The notes under the pieces: generated by a model
Database searches by the model: none
What the model saw: the letters and a program-made list of their open reading frames with translations, nothing else
Told to the model about the DNA's origin: nothing
Program-made: the position numbers and the translations under genes
In this document: piece by piece, positions 36,479-45,546 of the stretch
Layout of the letters: the number at the start of each line of letters is the position of its first letter
Numbering within the stretch: the stretch's first letter is position 1
Assembly: GCF_020523605.1 (NCBI RefSeq)
Contig: NZ_JAJAQI010000010.1
Span: 62,001 to 126,000 of the forward strand
Direction of reading: 5' to 3'
Source: Roseicella aerolata
Lineage (GTDB): Bacteria > Pseudomonadota > Alphaproteobacteria > Acetobacterales > Acetobacteraceae
DNA: 64,000 nucleotides

Positions 36479-37794
36479 GCGTGCGGCATGATGGCGGCAC
36501 CGCCGCACCGCCTGCCGCGCCACGCCGGAGGGATGCCAGCGGCCCGAGCCGGTGGCAGCCGGGCCCCGGCCCGCGCGATGAGCGCGCCGACGGGCGCGAG
36601 GACCCGCGCGAACTGCGTGGCGGAGCCGCCACCTCCAGCCGTGGCGCCGACATGGCGCATGGCGCACCGGCCCCGGCCGGGCGGGGCTCGCCCTTGCCGC
36701 GCCCGGAGATGCGTGCGGCGGAGGCGCCGGTGCGGGTCATGCTGTGCGATGACAGCGCGACCGTGCGCGCCGCGCTCGCCCGCCTGCTGGAAGCCGATCC
36801 GGGCATCCGGATCGTCGCCCGCGTGGCGAACGGGCAGGAGGCCGTGACGGCGCTCGCCGGCCTGCCGGCCGCGCTGCGGCCGCAGGTGGTGCTGCTCGAC
36901 CTCGAGATGCCGGTGATGGATGGCATGACGGCGCTACCGCTGCTGCTGCGGCAGGCGCCGCGGCCGGCGGTGATCGTCGCCAGCGCCCTGACCCAGCGTG
37001 GCGCGGCGGCGGCCATGGCGGCGCTGAGGGCCGGTGCCGCCGATTACATCCCGAAGCCCGGCGCGGCCGGCGGCGGGCTGAACGACCCCGGCTTCCGGGC
37101 CGAGCTGCTGGCCAAGGTGAAGGGCTGGGCACGCATGGGGGCCGGTCCGCCGGCGCCGCGCGCGGCCGCGCCGCCGCGGCCCCTGCCATTGGTGCCGCTG
37201 TCCGGTCTGCGGGCGATCGGCCTCGGCTGCTCGACCGGCGGGCCGCAGGCGCTCGCCGCCTTCGTGCAGGCCCTGGCGCGTCCGCTGCCCGTCCCGGTGC
37301 TGGCGGTGCAGCACATGCCGGCCGGCTTCACCACCATGCTGGCGGATCACCTGAACCGGCTCGGCCGGCTGCCTTGCGCCGAGGCGCGGGATGGCGAGGT
37401 GTTGCGGCCGGGCCGGCTCTACCTGGCCCCGGGCAACCACCACCTGCTGGCGGAGGCGGCCGGTGCCGGGCTGGTGGCGCGGCTCTCGGACGGGCCGTCG
37501 GAGAATTTCTGCCGCCCCGCGGTCGATCCCCTGCTGCGCAGCCTGGTGACAGCCTGCGGCGGGGCGGTGCTGGCGGTGATCCTGACCGGCATGGGACAGG
37601 ACGGGCTCGCAGGTTGCCGCGCGGTGGCAGAGGGCGGTGGCACGGTGCTGGCGCAGGATGAGGCGAGTTCCGTCGTCTGGGGCATGCCCGGCGCGGTGGC
37701 CAAGGCCGGCCTCGCCCGGGCACTGCTGCCGCCGGCGGCGCTGGCCGAACAGGTGCTGGCGCTGGCCACCGGACGGGCGGGGGCGGTCGCATGA
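36475..37794 (+). CDS. cheB: Chemotaxis protein-glutamate methylesterase CheB
   Basis: 439 residues from GTG 36475 (GTGA overlap with cheY). Residues 1-85 are a low-complexity, charged extension not usual in CheB; ATG at residue 60 or 79 would give the standard length. Receiver domain (about 86-205) with Asp142 (LLDLEMPVMDG). Methylesterase domain with Ser (GCSTGGP), His (VQHMPAGFT) and Asp (GMGQDGLAG). It removes methyl groups from receptors for adaptation. Confidence 0.93.
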   Translation: MSVRHDGGTAAPPAAPRRRDASGPSRWQPGPGPRDERADGREDPRELRGGAATSSRGADMAHGAPAPAGRGSPLPRPEMRAAEAPVRVMLCDDSATVRAALARLLEADPGIRIVARVANGQEAVTALAGLPAALRPQVVLLDLEMPVMDGMTALPLLLRQAPRPAVIVASALTQRGAAAAMAALRAGAADYIPKPGAAGGGLNDPGFRAELLAKVKGWARMGAGPPAPRAAAPPRPLPLVPLSGLRAIGLGCSTGGPQALAAFVQALARPLPVPVLAVQHMPAGFTTMLADHLNRLGRLPCAEARDGEVLRPGRLYLAPGNHHLLAEAAGAGLVARLSDGPSENFCRPAVDPLLRSLVTACGGAVLAVILTGMGQDGLAGCRAVAEGGGTVLAQDEASSVVWGMPGAVAKAGLARALLPPAALAEQVLALATGRAGAVA

Positions 37795-38618
37795 ACCGGG
37801 AAAGCTTCGCTTTCATCGCCGGGCTGGTGAAGAGCCGCTCCGGCCTCGTCCTCACCGCCGAGCAGGGCTACATGCTGGAGACGCGGCTCGGCCCGCTGTT
37901 GAAGCGGGAGGGGCTGCCGAGCCTCGACGCCCTGGCCGCCCGGCTGAAGGATCCCCGCGCCGCCACCCTGGCGGAGGCAGTGACCGAGGCGCTCACCACC
38001 AATGAGAGCTCCTTCTTCCGGGATGGCAGGCCGTTCGAGCATCTGCGCCGCGCCTTGCCGGCGCTTGCCTCGGCGCGGGCGCCGGGGCTGCCGCTGCGGA
38101 TCTGGTCGGCGGCCTGCTCCACCGGGCAGGAAGCCTATTCCATCGCCATGATCCTCTCGGAACTGGCCCCGGCCATGGGCGGCCGCCGCGCCGAGATCCT
38201 CGGCACCGACATCGCGCAGGAGGTGCTGGCCCGGGCGCGGGAGGGCAGCTTCACTCAGTTCGAGGTGCAGCGCGGCCTGCCGGCGCGGCTGCTGGTGCAG
38301 CATTTCCGGCAGGAGGAAGGGCGCTGGCGGGTCGCGCCGGAACTGCGCGCCCTGACCCGGTTCGAGCGTTGGAACCTGCTCTCGGACCTTCGTCCGCTCG
38401 GCCGGTTCGACGTGATCTTCTGCCGCAACGTCCTGATCTATTTCGACGCACCGACCAAGACCCGGGTGCTGGAGGCGCTGGCGGCGCAGCTTGCGCCGGA
38501 TGGCGTGCTCTATCTGGGCGGGGCGGAGACGGTGCTCGGCCTCACCGCGCGGCTGGTCCCGGTTGCGGGCGAACGGGGTGTCTATGAGAAGGCATCGGCC
38601 GCGGCGATGGCCGGCTGA
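37791..38618 (+). CDS. cheR: Chemotaxis protein methyltransferase CheR
   Basis: 275 residues. N-terminal helical domain, then the SAM-binding domain: NESSFFRDG, WSAACSTGQEAYSIAM, ILGTDIAQEVL and FDVIFCRNVLIYFD. It methylates receptor glutamates and is the last gene of cheA-W-Y-B-R, overlapping cheB by 4 bases. Confidence 0.95.
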   Translation: MNRESFAFIAGLVKSRSGLVLTAEQGYMLETRLGPLLKREGLPSLDALAARLKDPRAATLAEAVTEALTTNESSFFRDGRPFEHLRRALPALASARAPGLPLRIWSAACSTGQEAYSIAMILSELAPAMGGRRAEILGTDIAQEVLARAREGSFTQFEVQRGLPARLLVQHFRQEEGRWRVAPELRALTRFERWNLLSDLRPLGRFDVIFCRNVLIYFDAPTKTRVLEALAAQLAPDGVLYLGGAETVLGLTARLVPVAGERGVYEKASAAAMAG

Positions 38619-38804
38619 TCCTGCGCATGGTCCGGCGCAGCGGCGGCTGCGCCGGCGATGCCTGGCGCTGATCGCGGGCCTGCGGCCGCAAGCCCAAACC
38701 GCCATCGCGGCGGGGGCGCCGGCCGGGGCTGAAGACCGGGGAGGTCAGGCCCGCCAGCCCGCTTCGCCGATGGGCGCCGCGGGGCCGGCGGGCCGCCCGG
38801 GGCC

Positions 38805-39539
38805 TCACGCCGCCTGCGCGGCCATGGCGGGTACCGGTGCCGCGCCGGGCAGGCGGGTGGTGGCCTCGTTCGGTTCCCGCAGCACATAGCCGCGGCCCCA
38901 GACGGTGGCGATCAGGTTCCCGGCCCCGGCCTGGGCCAGCTTCTTGCGCAGCTTGCAGATGAAGACGTCGATGATCTTCACCTCCGGCTCGTCCATGCCC
39001 CCATACAGGTGGTTCAGGAAGGCCTCCTTGGTCATGACCACGCCCTTGCGCAGGGTCAGCAGTTCCAGGATGGCGTATTCCTTGCCGGTCAGATGAACCG
39101 GCTTGCCGTCCACCGTCACCTCGCGCGAGCCAAGGTTGAGCGTCAGCGGCCCGACCGTCAGGCGCGGCTGGGAGAAGCCCTTGGCCCTGCGGACCACCGC
39201 CTGGATGCGGGCGACCAGTTCCTCCCGATCGAAGGGCTTCGTGATGAAGTCGTCGGCGCCGAGGCCGAAGCCCTTCACCTTGGCCTGCGGCCGGGCGAGG
39301 CCGGAGAGGATCAGCACCGGCGTCTCCACCCGCGCGGCACGCAGGCGGCGCACGACCTCATACCCCTCCATGTCCGGCAGGACGAGGTCGAGGACGACCA
39401 CGTCGTAGTCGTAGAGGCGGGCGAGTTCCAGCGCCTCCTCACCCGTATCCACGGCGTCCACGATCATGGCGGCCGCCTTGAGCATGGCGACGATGCCACG
39501 GGATGCGGTCAGGTCGTCCTCAACCAGAAGCGCTCGCAT
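38805..39539 (-). CDS. ctrA: CtrA-family response regulator
   Basis: 244 residues from ATG 39539. Receiver domain with Asp51 ([12 protein letters not shown]) and an OmpR-type winged helix. The stretch [20 protein letters not shown] with CKLRKKL is the hallmark of CtrA. A Pro/Ala tail follows [13 protein letters not shown]. CtrA is controlled by the CckA-ChpT relay and in non-Caulobacter alphaproteobacteria chiefly drives flagellar and chemotaxis genes, which fits its place between cheR and fliI. A paralogue of CtrA is possible. Confidence 0.85.
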   Translation of the reverse strand: MRALLVEDDLTASRGIVAMLKAAAMIVDAVDTGEEALELARLYDYDVVVLDLVLPDMEGYEVVRRLRAARVETPVLILSGLARPQAKVKGFGLGADDFITKPFDREELVARIQAVVRRAKGFSQPRLTVGPLTLNLGSREVTVDGKPVHLTGKEYAILELLTLRKGVVMTKEAFLNHLYGGMDEPEVKIIDVFICKLRKKLAQAGAGNLIATVWGRGYVLREPNEATTRLPGAAPVPAMAAQAA

Positions 39540-39568
39540 CTTGGAACCTTCACACGTCCTACGTGCAT

Positions 39569-39596
39569 AAAATAACACCGAGGCGTGTAGAGTGAA
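39569..39596 (-). promoter_or_regulatory. Candidate ctrA promoter
   Basis: On the minus strand TTCACT (39591-39596), a 16-base spacer and TATTTT (39569-39574), giving a start near 39562 and a leader of about 22 bases. It lies in an AT-rich 138-base region shared with divergent fliI. Confidence 0.35.
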
Positions 39597-39677
39597 GAAG
39601 AAATTCACCGGTTTGGCGTATCATTTTGCGAGACAAATACCTTAGATTTGCTTAAAATTTCCGGGCGGATACAGAAC

Positions 39678-41033
39678 ATGCAGGAAATCCAGGCCGTTTG
39701 CAGATTGCGGACCGCGGCAGGGGCGCTGGCGCGGCTGCCGCGCGCGGCGATGCACGGCAGGGTTGCATCGGCTGGTGGTGTCGCTTTTTCCGTCGATGGT
39801 CTCGCTGCCTGGATCCGGCTCGGCGCGCGGCTGGAACTGGAAGGGAAGGAAGGAGAGACCGTGGTGGGCGAGGTGGTTGCCCTGCGGGACAGCATGGCCA
39901 CCGCGCTCGCCTTCGCCCCGCTGGAAGGGATCGGGGTCGGCAGCCGTGCCCGCCTCGCCCCGCCCGCCACCCTGCCGGTCGATGAGAGCTGGCTCGGGCG
40001 GGTGCTGGATCCGCTCGGCCGGCCGCTCGACGGCCTAGGACCGCTCCGCCCCGGGCCGCTGACCCGGCCGCTGCGCGCCGCCCCGCCGCCGGCGGGGCGG
40101 CGGGCGCGGCTCGGCCCGCGGCTCGATCTCGGCGTGCGGGCGCTCGATGCCTTCACCACCTGCCGGCGCGGCCAGCGGCTCGGCCTCTTCGCCGCCTCCG
40201 GCGTCGGCAAGTCCACCCTGCTGGCCATGCTCGCCGCCGGCGCCGGCTGCGATGTCGTCGTGCTGGGCCTGGTCGGGGAGCGGGGGCGCGAGCTGCGGGA
40301 GTTCCTGGAGGACGATCTCGGTCCCGAGGGCCTGGCGCGCGCGGTGGTGGTCTGCGCCACCTCGGACAGCCCGGCCCTGCTGCGGCGGGAGGCGGCCTAT
40401 GCCGCCATGACCATCGCCGAGCATTTCGCCGGGCAGGGGCGGCATGTGCTGCTGCTCATGGACAGCGTCACGCGCTTCGCCATGGCGCTGCGCGAGATCG
40501 GCCTCGCGGCCGGGGAGCCGCCGGCGACCCGCGGCTACACTCCCGGCGTCTTCGCCGAACTGCCCCGCCTGCTGGAGCGCGCCGGGCCGCGGGAGGAGGG
40601 CAATCCCGGCGCCATCACCGGCCTCTTCACCGTGCTGGTCGAGGGCGACGACCATGACGAGCCGGTGGCGGATGCGGTGCGCGGCATCCTGGACGGGCAT
40701 GTGGTGCTGGACCGGCGGATCGGGGAGGCGGGGCGCTACCCCGCCATCGACGTGCTGCGCAGCCTCTCGCGCACCGTGCCGGGCTGCCTCCTGCCGGCGG
40801 AGCGCGAACTGCTGCTGCGCGCCCGGCGCGTGCTCTCGCTGCATGCCGAGATGGCCGACCTGCTCCGCCTCGGCGCCTACCGCGCCGGCACCGACCCGGC
40901 GGTGGACGAGGCGATCCGCCTGGCCCCGCGGATCGAGGCCATGCTGGCCCAGGGGAAGGGGGAGGGCGGGACCGTGGAGAGCGCCTTCGCCGCACTCGCC
41001 GCGGCGCTGGAGGCATCGCCCGATGGCGCGTGA
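39678..41033 (+). CDS. fliI: Flagellar-type export ATPase FliI
   Basis: 451 residues from ATG 39678. It energises type III export. Walker A ASGVGKST at 173-180, GERGRELREFLEDDL, Walker B VLLLMDSVTRFAMALREI, and the C-terminal dodecapeptide-like SRTVPGCLLPAE region. Length and motifs fit FliI; the related YscN of injectisomes is less likely because che genes adjoin. Other flagellar structural genes are not in the window. Confidence 0.88.
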   Translation: MQEIQAVCRLRTAAGALARLPRAAMHGRVASAGGVAFSVDGLAAWIRLGARLELEGKEGETVVGEVVALRDSMATALAFAPLEGIGVGSRARLAPPATLPVDESWLGRVLDPLGRPLDGLGPLRPGPLTRPLRAAPPPAGRRARLGPRLDLGVRALDAFTTCRRGQRLGLFAASGVGKSTLLAMLAAGAGCDVVVLGLVGERGRELREFLEDDLGPEGLARAVVVCATSDSPALLRREAAYAAMTIAEHFAGQGRHVLLLMDSVTRFAMALREIGLAAGEPPATRGYTPGVFAELPRLLERAGPREEGNPGAITGLFTVLVEGDDHDEPVADAVRGILDGHVVLDRRIGEAGRYPAIDVLRSLSRTVPGCLLPAERELLLRARRVLSLHAEMADLLRLGAYRAGTDPAVDEAIRLAPRIEAMLAQGKGEGGTVESAFAALAAALEASPDGA

Positions 41034-41424
41034 TGCGCTGGAGGCGCTGGCCCGGCTCCGCCGGCTGGAGACCGTGGAGGCCCGCCGGCGGCTCGCCGTG
41101 CCGCTGGCGCAGGAGGCGGCGGCGGCCGGACGCCTGGCCGCGGCCGCGGCGGCGCTGCATGCGGAGCATGCGCCGGACAACGCCGCCTGGCGGCTCTGGC
41201 TGCCGCGTGGCCTGGCGGAGCACGACCGTGCCGCACTCGCGCATGGTCAGGCGCTGGCGCGGCTGCGGGAGGCGCAGGCGGGCCTCGCCGCCTGCCGCGC
41301 TGCCGAGCGCGCGGTCGGGATGCTGCGGGAGCAGCGGGCGGCGGAGGCGCGGCGGCAAGCGCTGCGGGGTGAGCAGGCGCTGCTTGACGAGGCGGCCCAG
41401 CGCCCCCGCCTGCCCGATCGATAA
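41023..41424 (+). CDS. FliJ-like coiled-coil protein
   Basis: 133 residues, nearly all alpha-helical, rich in Ala, Arg and Glu (LARLRRLETVEARRRLAVPL at the N-terminus). It overlaps fliI by 11 bases, the usual position of fliJ, whose product is the coiled-coil stalk of the export ATPase. FliJ sequences are poorly conserved, so the call rests on size, helicity and position. Confidence 0.6.
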   Translation: MARDALEALARLRRLETVEARRRLAVPLAQEAAAAGRLAAAAAALHAEHAPDNAAWRLWLPRGLAEHDRAALAHGQALARLREAQAGLAACRAAERAVGMLREQRAAEARRQALRGEQALLDEAAQRPRLPDR

Positions 41425-41463
41425 GCCCGATCGGCTCCGGCGCCAGTGCGACGCGGGGCGGCG

Positions 41464-42567
41464 CTACTGCGCCGTCAGCACGCCGCGCCGGATCTGATCG
41501 AGCTCGATGCTCTCGAACAGCGCGCGGAAATTGCCCTCGCCGAAGCCCTGGTCGCCCTTGCGCTGGATCAGCTCGAAGAAGATCGGGCCGATGACCGTGC
41601 CGGTGAAGATCTGCAGCAGCCGCCCGCCCTCCGGCGTCGGCGCGCCATCGGTCAGGATCCGGTTGCGCCGGAGGCGCTCGATCTCCTCCGCGCCCAGATC
41701 CGGCATGCGCTTCGGCAGCAGCTCGTAATAGGTGTCGGGCGTGTCCATGAAGGCGATGCCGCTGGCCCGCATGCCCTCGACGCTCGCAAAGATGTCCTGC
41801 GTGCCGAGGGCGATGTGCTGGATGCCCTCGCCCCCGTAGGCGCGGAGGTATTCCTCGATCTGCGACTTGTCGTCGCTGCTCTCGTTGATCGGGATGCGGA
41901 TCTGGCCGCAGGGGGAGGTGAGGGCGCGCGACTTCAGCCCGGTCAGCTTGCCCTCGATGTCGAAGTAGCGGATCTCGCGGAAATTGAAGAGCTTCTCGTA
42001 GAACTGCCACCAGACATCCATGCGGCCGCGATGGACGTTGTGGGTGAGGTGGTCGATCACCGTCAGGCCATGCCCACGGGGGTGCGGATCCACGCCGTCC
42101 AGCCAGCGGAAGTCGATGTCGTAGATGCTGCCGCGCGGGCCGTAGCGGTCCACGAAATAGAGCAGGCTGCCGCCGATGCCCTCGATCGCCGGGATGTTCA
42201 GCTCCATCGGGCCGACCTTGCCCTCGACCGGCCTGGCGCCGAGCGCGACGGCGCGCCTGTAGGCGGCCGCGGCATCCGCGACGCGGAAGGCCATGGCGCA
42301 GGCGGAGGGGCCGTGCACGCGCTGGAAGGCCTGGGCGAAGCTCTCCGGCTCGGCATTCAGGATGAAGTTCACGTCGCCCTGGCGCCAGAGCGCGACCTGC
42401 TTGCTGCGATGGAGGGCGACGCGGGCGAAGCCGAGCCTGGTGAACAGCGCCTCCAGCGCCGGCAGGTCGGGGCCGGTGAACTCGACGAATTCGAAGCCAT
42501 CCGTGCCCATCGGATTGGCCTCGGAGATGATGCCGGCGAAGGGCGTGCGATCGGGCGGGATGTCCAT
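41464..42567 (-). CDS. hpd: 4-hydroxyphenylpyruvate dioxygenase
   Basis: 367 residues. It converts 4-hydroxyphenylpyruvate to homogentisate in tyrosine breakdown. The iron ligands His173 (IDHLTHNV), His251 (IQHIAL) and Glu332 (FFELIQRKGDQGFG) are all present. It lies 57 bases downstream of phhA. Confidence 0.96.
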   Translation of the reverse strand: MDIPPDRTPFAGIISEANPMGTDGFEFVEFTGPDLPALEALFTRLGFARVALHRSKQVALWRQGDVNFILNAEPESFAQAFQRVHGPSACAMAFRVADAAAAYRRAVALGARPVEGKVGPMELNIPAIEGIGGSLLYFVDRYGPRGSIYDIDFRWLDGVDPHPRGHGLTVIDHLTHNVHRGRMDVWWQFYEKLFNFREIRYFDIEGKLTGLKSRALTSPCGQIRIPINESSDDKSQIEEYLRAYGGEGIQHIALGTQDIFASVEGMRASGIAFMDTPDTYYELLPKRMPDLGAEEIERLRRNRILTDGAPTPEGGRLLQIFTGTVIGPIFFELIQRKGDQGFGEGNFRALFESIELDQIRRGVLTAQ

Positions 42568-42624
42568 GGCGGTCTCCTTCGGTCTCGGGCGGACGGGATC
42601 AGCGCTCCGCGCCTTCCGGCGCTG

Positions 42625-43461
42625 TCAGGTAATGGGCTGGTCGCCGGGCGCCGCGGCGCCGGGCGGGATCGGCTCGGCATCGCGCGCCGCCTCCAGCAGC
42701 GAGGGCAGCTCGCGCATGGCGCCGAACAGCTCGGCATAGCTCTCGATGACGAAATAGGTCGGCTGCAGGTCGTCGATGAAGTAGTCGCTGCGCAGCACGC
42801 GGCGCGCGTCGAAGCGCAGGCGGCGGGGCTTGCGGCTCGTCGTCGCATGGACCGTCTCGGCGGAGGAGCTCAGGATGCCGGCGCCATAGGCGCGGATCAG
42901 GCCGCTTTCCCGGATCAGGCCGAATTCCACCATGTGCCAGTAGAGCCGCGCCAGCGGCTTGAGCGCGCCGATGCGTGCCGCCCGTTCGCCGAGCCGGCCA
43001 TAGGCTTCCAGGAAATCGGCGAAGTCGGGCTGGGTCAGCAGCGGCACATGGCCGAAGGCGTCGTGGAAGACATCGGGCTCCACGACATAATCCAGCTCCT
43101 CCGGCCTGCGGATCCAGCGCGTGACCGGGAAGTGGCGCTCGGCCAGATGGCCGAAGAAGGCGCCGTCCGGGATCAGCCCCGGCACCGCCACCAGGGTCCA
43201 GCCGGTCGCGGCGCGCAGGCGCGAGGAGGTGAGGGCGAAATCCGGGATGCCCTCGGCGAAATCGAGCTGCCGGAGGCCCTCCCGGTAGGCCGCCGCGGCA
43301 TGCTGCGGCAGCAGCGCCGCCTGGCGGGCATGCAGCGTGCGCCAGGTCGCATGCTCGGCCGGCGTGTAGTCCGCCCAGCGCTGCGGCAGGGTGAAATCGG
43401 CGCGGGCGGAGGCGTAATCGCCGCGCAGCCCGGCGGGCAGGTTCTGCAGGCTCCCTTCCAT
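42625..43461 (-). CDS. phhA: Phenylalanine 4-monooxygenase
   Basis: 278 residues from ATG 43461, with GAGGGA 9 bases upstream; an in-frame GTG at 43470 has no proper site. It hydroxylates phenylalanine to tyrosine with tetrahydrobiopterin. Iron ligands His133 and His138 (FHDAFGHVPLL) and Glu179 (YWHMVEFGL). With hpd it forms the entry to homogentisate. No pterin-recycling gene (phhB) is adjacent. Confidence 0.95.
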   Translation of the reverse strand: MEGSLQNLPAGLRGDYASARADFTLPQRWADYTPAEHATWRTLHARQAALLPQHAAAAYREGLRQLDFAEGIPDFALTSSRLRAATGWTLVAVPGLIPDGAFFGHLAERHFPVTRWIRRPEELDYVVEPDVFHDAFGHVPLLTQPDFADFLEAYGRLGERAARIGALKPLARLYWHMVEFGLIRESGLIRAYGAGILSSSAETVHATTSRKPRRLRFDARRVLRSDYFIDDLQPTYFVIESYAELFGAMRELPSLLEAARDAEPIPPGAAAPGDQPIT

Positions 43462-43575
43462 GACGGCCACTCCCTCTTTGCCGTCAAGAATGCCCGAGGA
43501 CGGGGAGCGGTTTTCGGCGTAATGACTGTTCCGATGCGGTAGGCTTGGGGAAATCCGCTACTTCAAGAGGCCAGC

Positions 43576-44049
43576 ATGGAGAAAATCCCCATTCACCTGG
43601 ATGCTATAGACCGCCGCATCCTGCGCGCGCTGCAGCGCGACGGCCGCCTGCCGGTGGTCGCGCTGGCGGAGCAGGTCGGGCTCTCGCCCACGCCCTGCCA
43701 GCGCCGGGTGAAGCGGCTGGAGGAGGCCGGGGTCATCACCCGCTACGCCGCGGTGCTGGAGCCGCGCCGGCTCGGCCTGCCGCTGCAGGCCTTCGTCATG
43801 GTGGCGCTGGAGAGCCATGCGGAGGAGGTGGTGGAGCGCTTCCACAGGGCGCTGGCGGAGCGGCCGGAGGTGCTGGCGGCCTATGCCATGAGCGGCGAGA
43901 TGGACTACCTGCTACATGTGCTGGCCGCGGATTTCGAGGCCTATGCGGAGTTCGCCCTGAAGGCGCTGCTGCGCATGCCGGGGGTGAAGGAGACGCGGAG
44001 TTCCTTCGTGTTGAACGCGCTGAAGCCGCCGGGGGAGGTGCCGGTGTGA
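43576..44049 (+). CDS. Lrp/AsnC family regulator, likely of phhA-hpd
   Basis: 157 residues. Winged helix-turn-helix (about 8-68: LAEQVGLSPTPCQRRVKRLEEAG) and RAM domain (SGEMDYLLHVLAADFEAYAEF). It is divergent from phhA with 114 bases between, the classic place for a local regulator of aromatic amino-acid catabolism. The ligand is inferred to be phenylalanine or tyrosine. Confidence 0.9.
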   Translation: MEKIPIHLDAIDRRILRALQRDGRLPVVALAEQVGLSPTPCQRRVKRLEEAGVITRYAAVLEPRRLGLPLQAFVMVALESHAEEVVERFHRALAERPEVLAAYAMSGEMDYLLHVLAADFEAYAEFALKALLRMPGVKETRSSFVLNALKPPGEVPV

Positions 44050-44060
44050 TCCTCGCCGCG

Positions 44061-45539
44061 TCAGAACCCGCCGCCCGTCCGGAAGCCGCCGCCCGAGCCG
44101 CCCCCCATCGTTCCGCCGGTGCGGAACCCGCCGCCGCCGAAGCCGCCGCCCCTGCCGAAGCCCCCGGGCAAGGGAAGGCGCCCACCGCCCTGGCGCCAGG
44201 GCCCGCCGCGATGCCCGCCGCCCCAGGGCCCACTGCTCCAGGGCCCGCCGCCGCCCGAGCCGCTGCCCCAGGGCTCCGGATGCGGCACCCGGTGCCGCTC
44301 CAGCCGGTCCCAGAATCCGTCGCGGGAGAGGGTGCCGCGCAGCAACTCGCCGATCAGCACGCCGATCAGCGCGCCGTCCCGGAAGTCCCAGTGGTCGCGG
44401 CGATAGCCGCGGCCGCGCATCTCCTCGCGGACCGCCAGCACCTCCCGCGCCCGGCGCCTGGCCTCCGCCGCCAGTTCCCGGGCGCGTGCCAGGGCCTGGT
44501 CCAGCCAGGCGCCCTCGGCGGCGGCGGCCTCCAGCCGGGCGACGATCTCGTCATCCTCCCGCATCGGGGTGCGCAGCGCGGCGGCGCGCAGCGATTGCAG
44601 GCTCTCGGCCGAGAGCGCCGCCTCCAGCCGGGCGGTCGCCTCGCGCAGCGCCGTGTCCTCCTGGCCGGCGAGCGCCGCGCGCGCGTCCTCGGCCCGGCGT
44701 GCGGCAGCCTCCAGCGCGCCCTCGGCCATGTCGAGCGCCTCCCGCGCCGGGGCCAGACTGTCGCCCTCGGGCAGGCCGGCCAGGCGGCGCATGCGCTCGG
44801 CCAGCGCCGCCTCGCGCGCCGCCGCCTGTTCGCGCATCGCCTCGGCATGGGAGGCCAGGCGCTCCGGCAGTTCCTCCAGCAGGGCGTAGTTGCGGCGGGC
44901 CGGCTCGTAATTGGCGATGCGCGCCACCCAGCCATCCAGCATCCGGGTCAGCGGCCCGGCGCGATAGGCCGCCGTGCCATAGCCGCGGCGCCAGAGATAG
45001 GCGAAGAGCGGGTCGTCGAGATAGGGCCGGCCCTTGGTCGCCAGGTCCTGGCGGGCGAAATCCGCCTTCTCCTCCGCATGCTGGGCGATGCGCGCCGCCT
45101 CCTCGGCCGCCTCGTGCAGGCGCCGCCAGTCGGGATCCGCCTCGGCCCGTGCCCGGGCCTCGGCGAGCGCCTGCTCCTGCGCCTCCTCCTGTTCGCGCAG
45201 CGCGGTGGCGCGGCGGTCGCGCTCGGCCTGGGCGGCGGCCAGCGCCTGCCGCCGCTCGGCCAGCACGGCCTCGGCGGCGCCCGCCGCCTCGCGCCGTGCC
45301 TGCAGCAGGGCGCGCACCTGCTCCTCCGCCGCGTCGAGCTGGCCGAGGGCGGCACCGCCGTCGCGCAGCGACTTCGCGCGCAGCCGGGCGAGGTTGCGTA
45401 GCGCCTCGGCCTGGGCGGCGCGCACCGCCTCCCGCCGCTGCTGCAGCTCCGCCGCCTCGGCCTCGGCCGCCTGTGCCTCCTGCTCGGCGCGGCGCAGGCC
45501 GTCATCGACGCTGTCGAGGAGTTGGAAACCGCTCAGCAT
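44061..45539 (-). CDS. Long coiled-coil protein with Gly-rich C-terminus (unknown)
   Basis: 492 residues. Residues about 1-150 and 215-375 are Ala/Glu/Arg coiled coils; a central part (about 168-205: KGRPYLDDPLFAYLWRRGYG) is globular. The last 80 residues are Gly/Pro/Trp-rich (GGGHRGGPWRQGGG and GFGRGGGFGGGGFRTGG), resembling low-complexity tails of surface or condensate-forming proteins. No signal peptide or membrane helix. Third gene of the operon with the two genes upstream. No family I can name. Confidence 0.7.
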   Translation of the reverse strand: MLSGFQLLDSVDDGLRRAEQEAQAAEAEAAELQQRREAVRAAQAEALRNLARLRAKSLRDGGAALGQLDAAEEQVRALLQARREAAGAAEAVLAERRQALAAAQAERDRRATALREQEEAQEQALAEARARAEADPDWRRLHEAAEEAARIAQHAEEKADFARQDLATKGRPYLDDPLFAYLWRRGYGTAAYRAGPLTRMLDGWVARIANYEPARRNYALLEELPERLASHAEAMREQAAAREAALAERMRRLAGLPEGDSLAPAREALDMAEGALEAAARRAEDARAALAGQEDTALREATARLEAALSAESLQSLRAAALRTPMREDDEIVARLEAAAAEGAWLDQALARARELAAEARRRAREVLAVREEMRGRGYRRDHWDFRDGALIGVLIGELLRGTLSRDGFWDRLERHRVPHPEPWGSGSGGGGPWSSGPWGGGHRGGPWRQGGGRLPLPGGFGRGGGFGGGGFRTGGTMGGGSGGGFRTGGGF

Positions 45540-45546
45540 GACCGTG

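Noticed and set aside
39642-39655. CtrA box between ctrA and fliI
   Set aside because: TTAG-N6-TTAA is one base short and has one mismatch relative to the TTAA-N7-TTAA consensus, so it is not strong enough to call.
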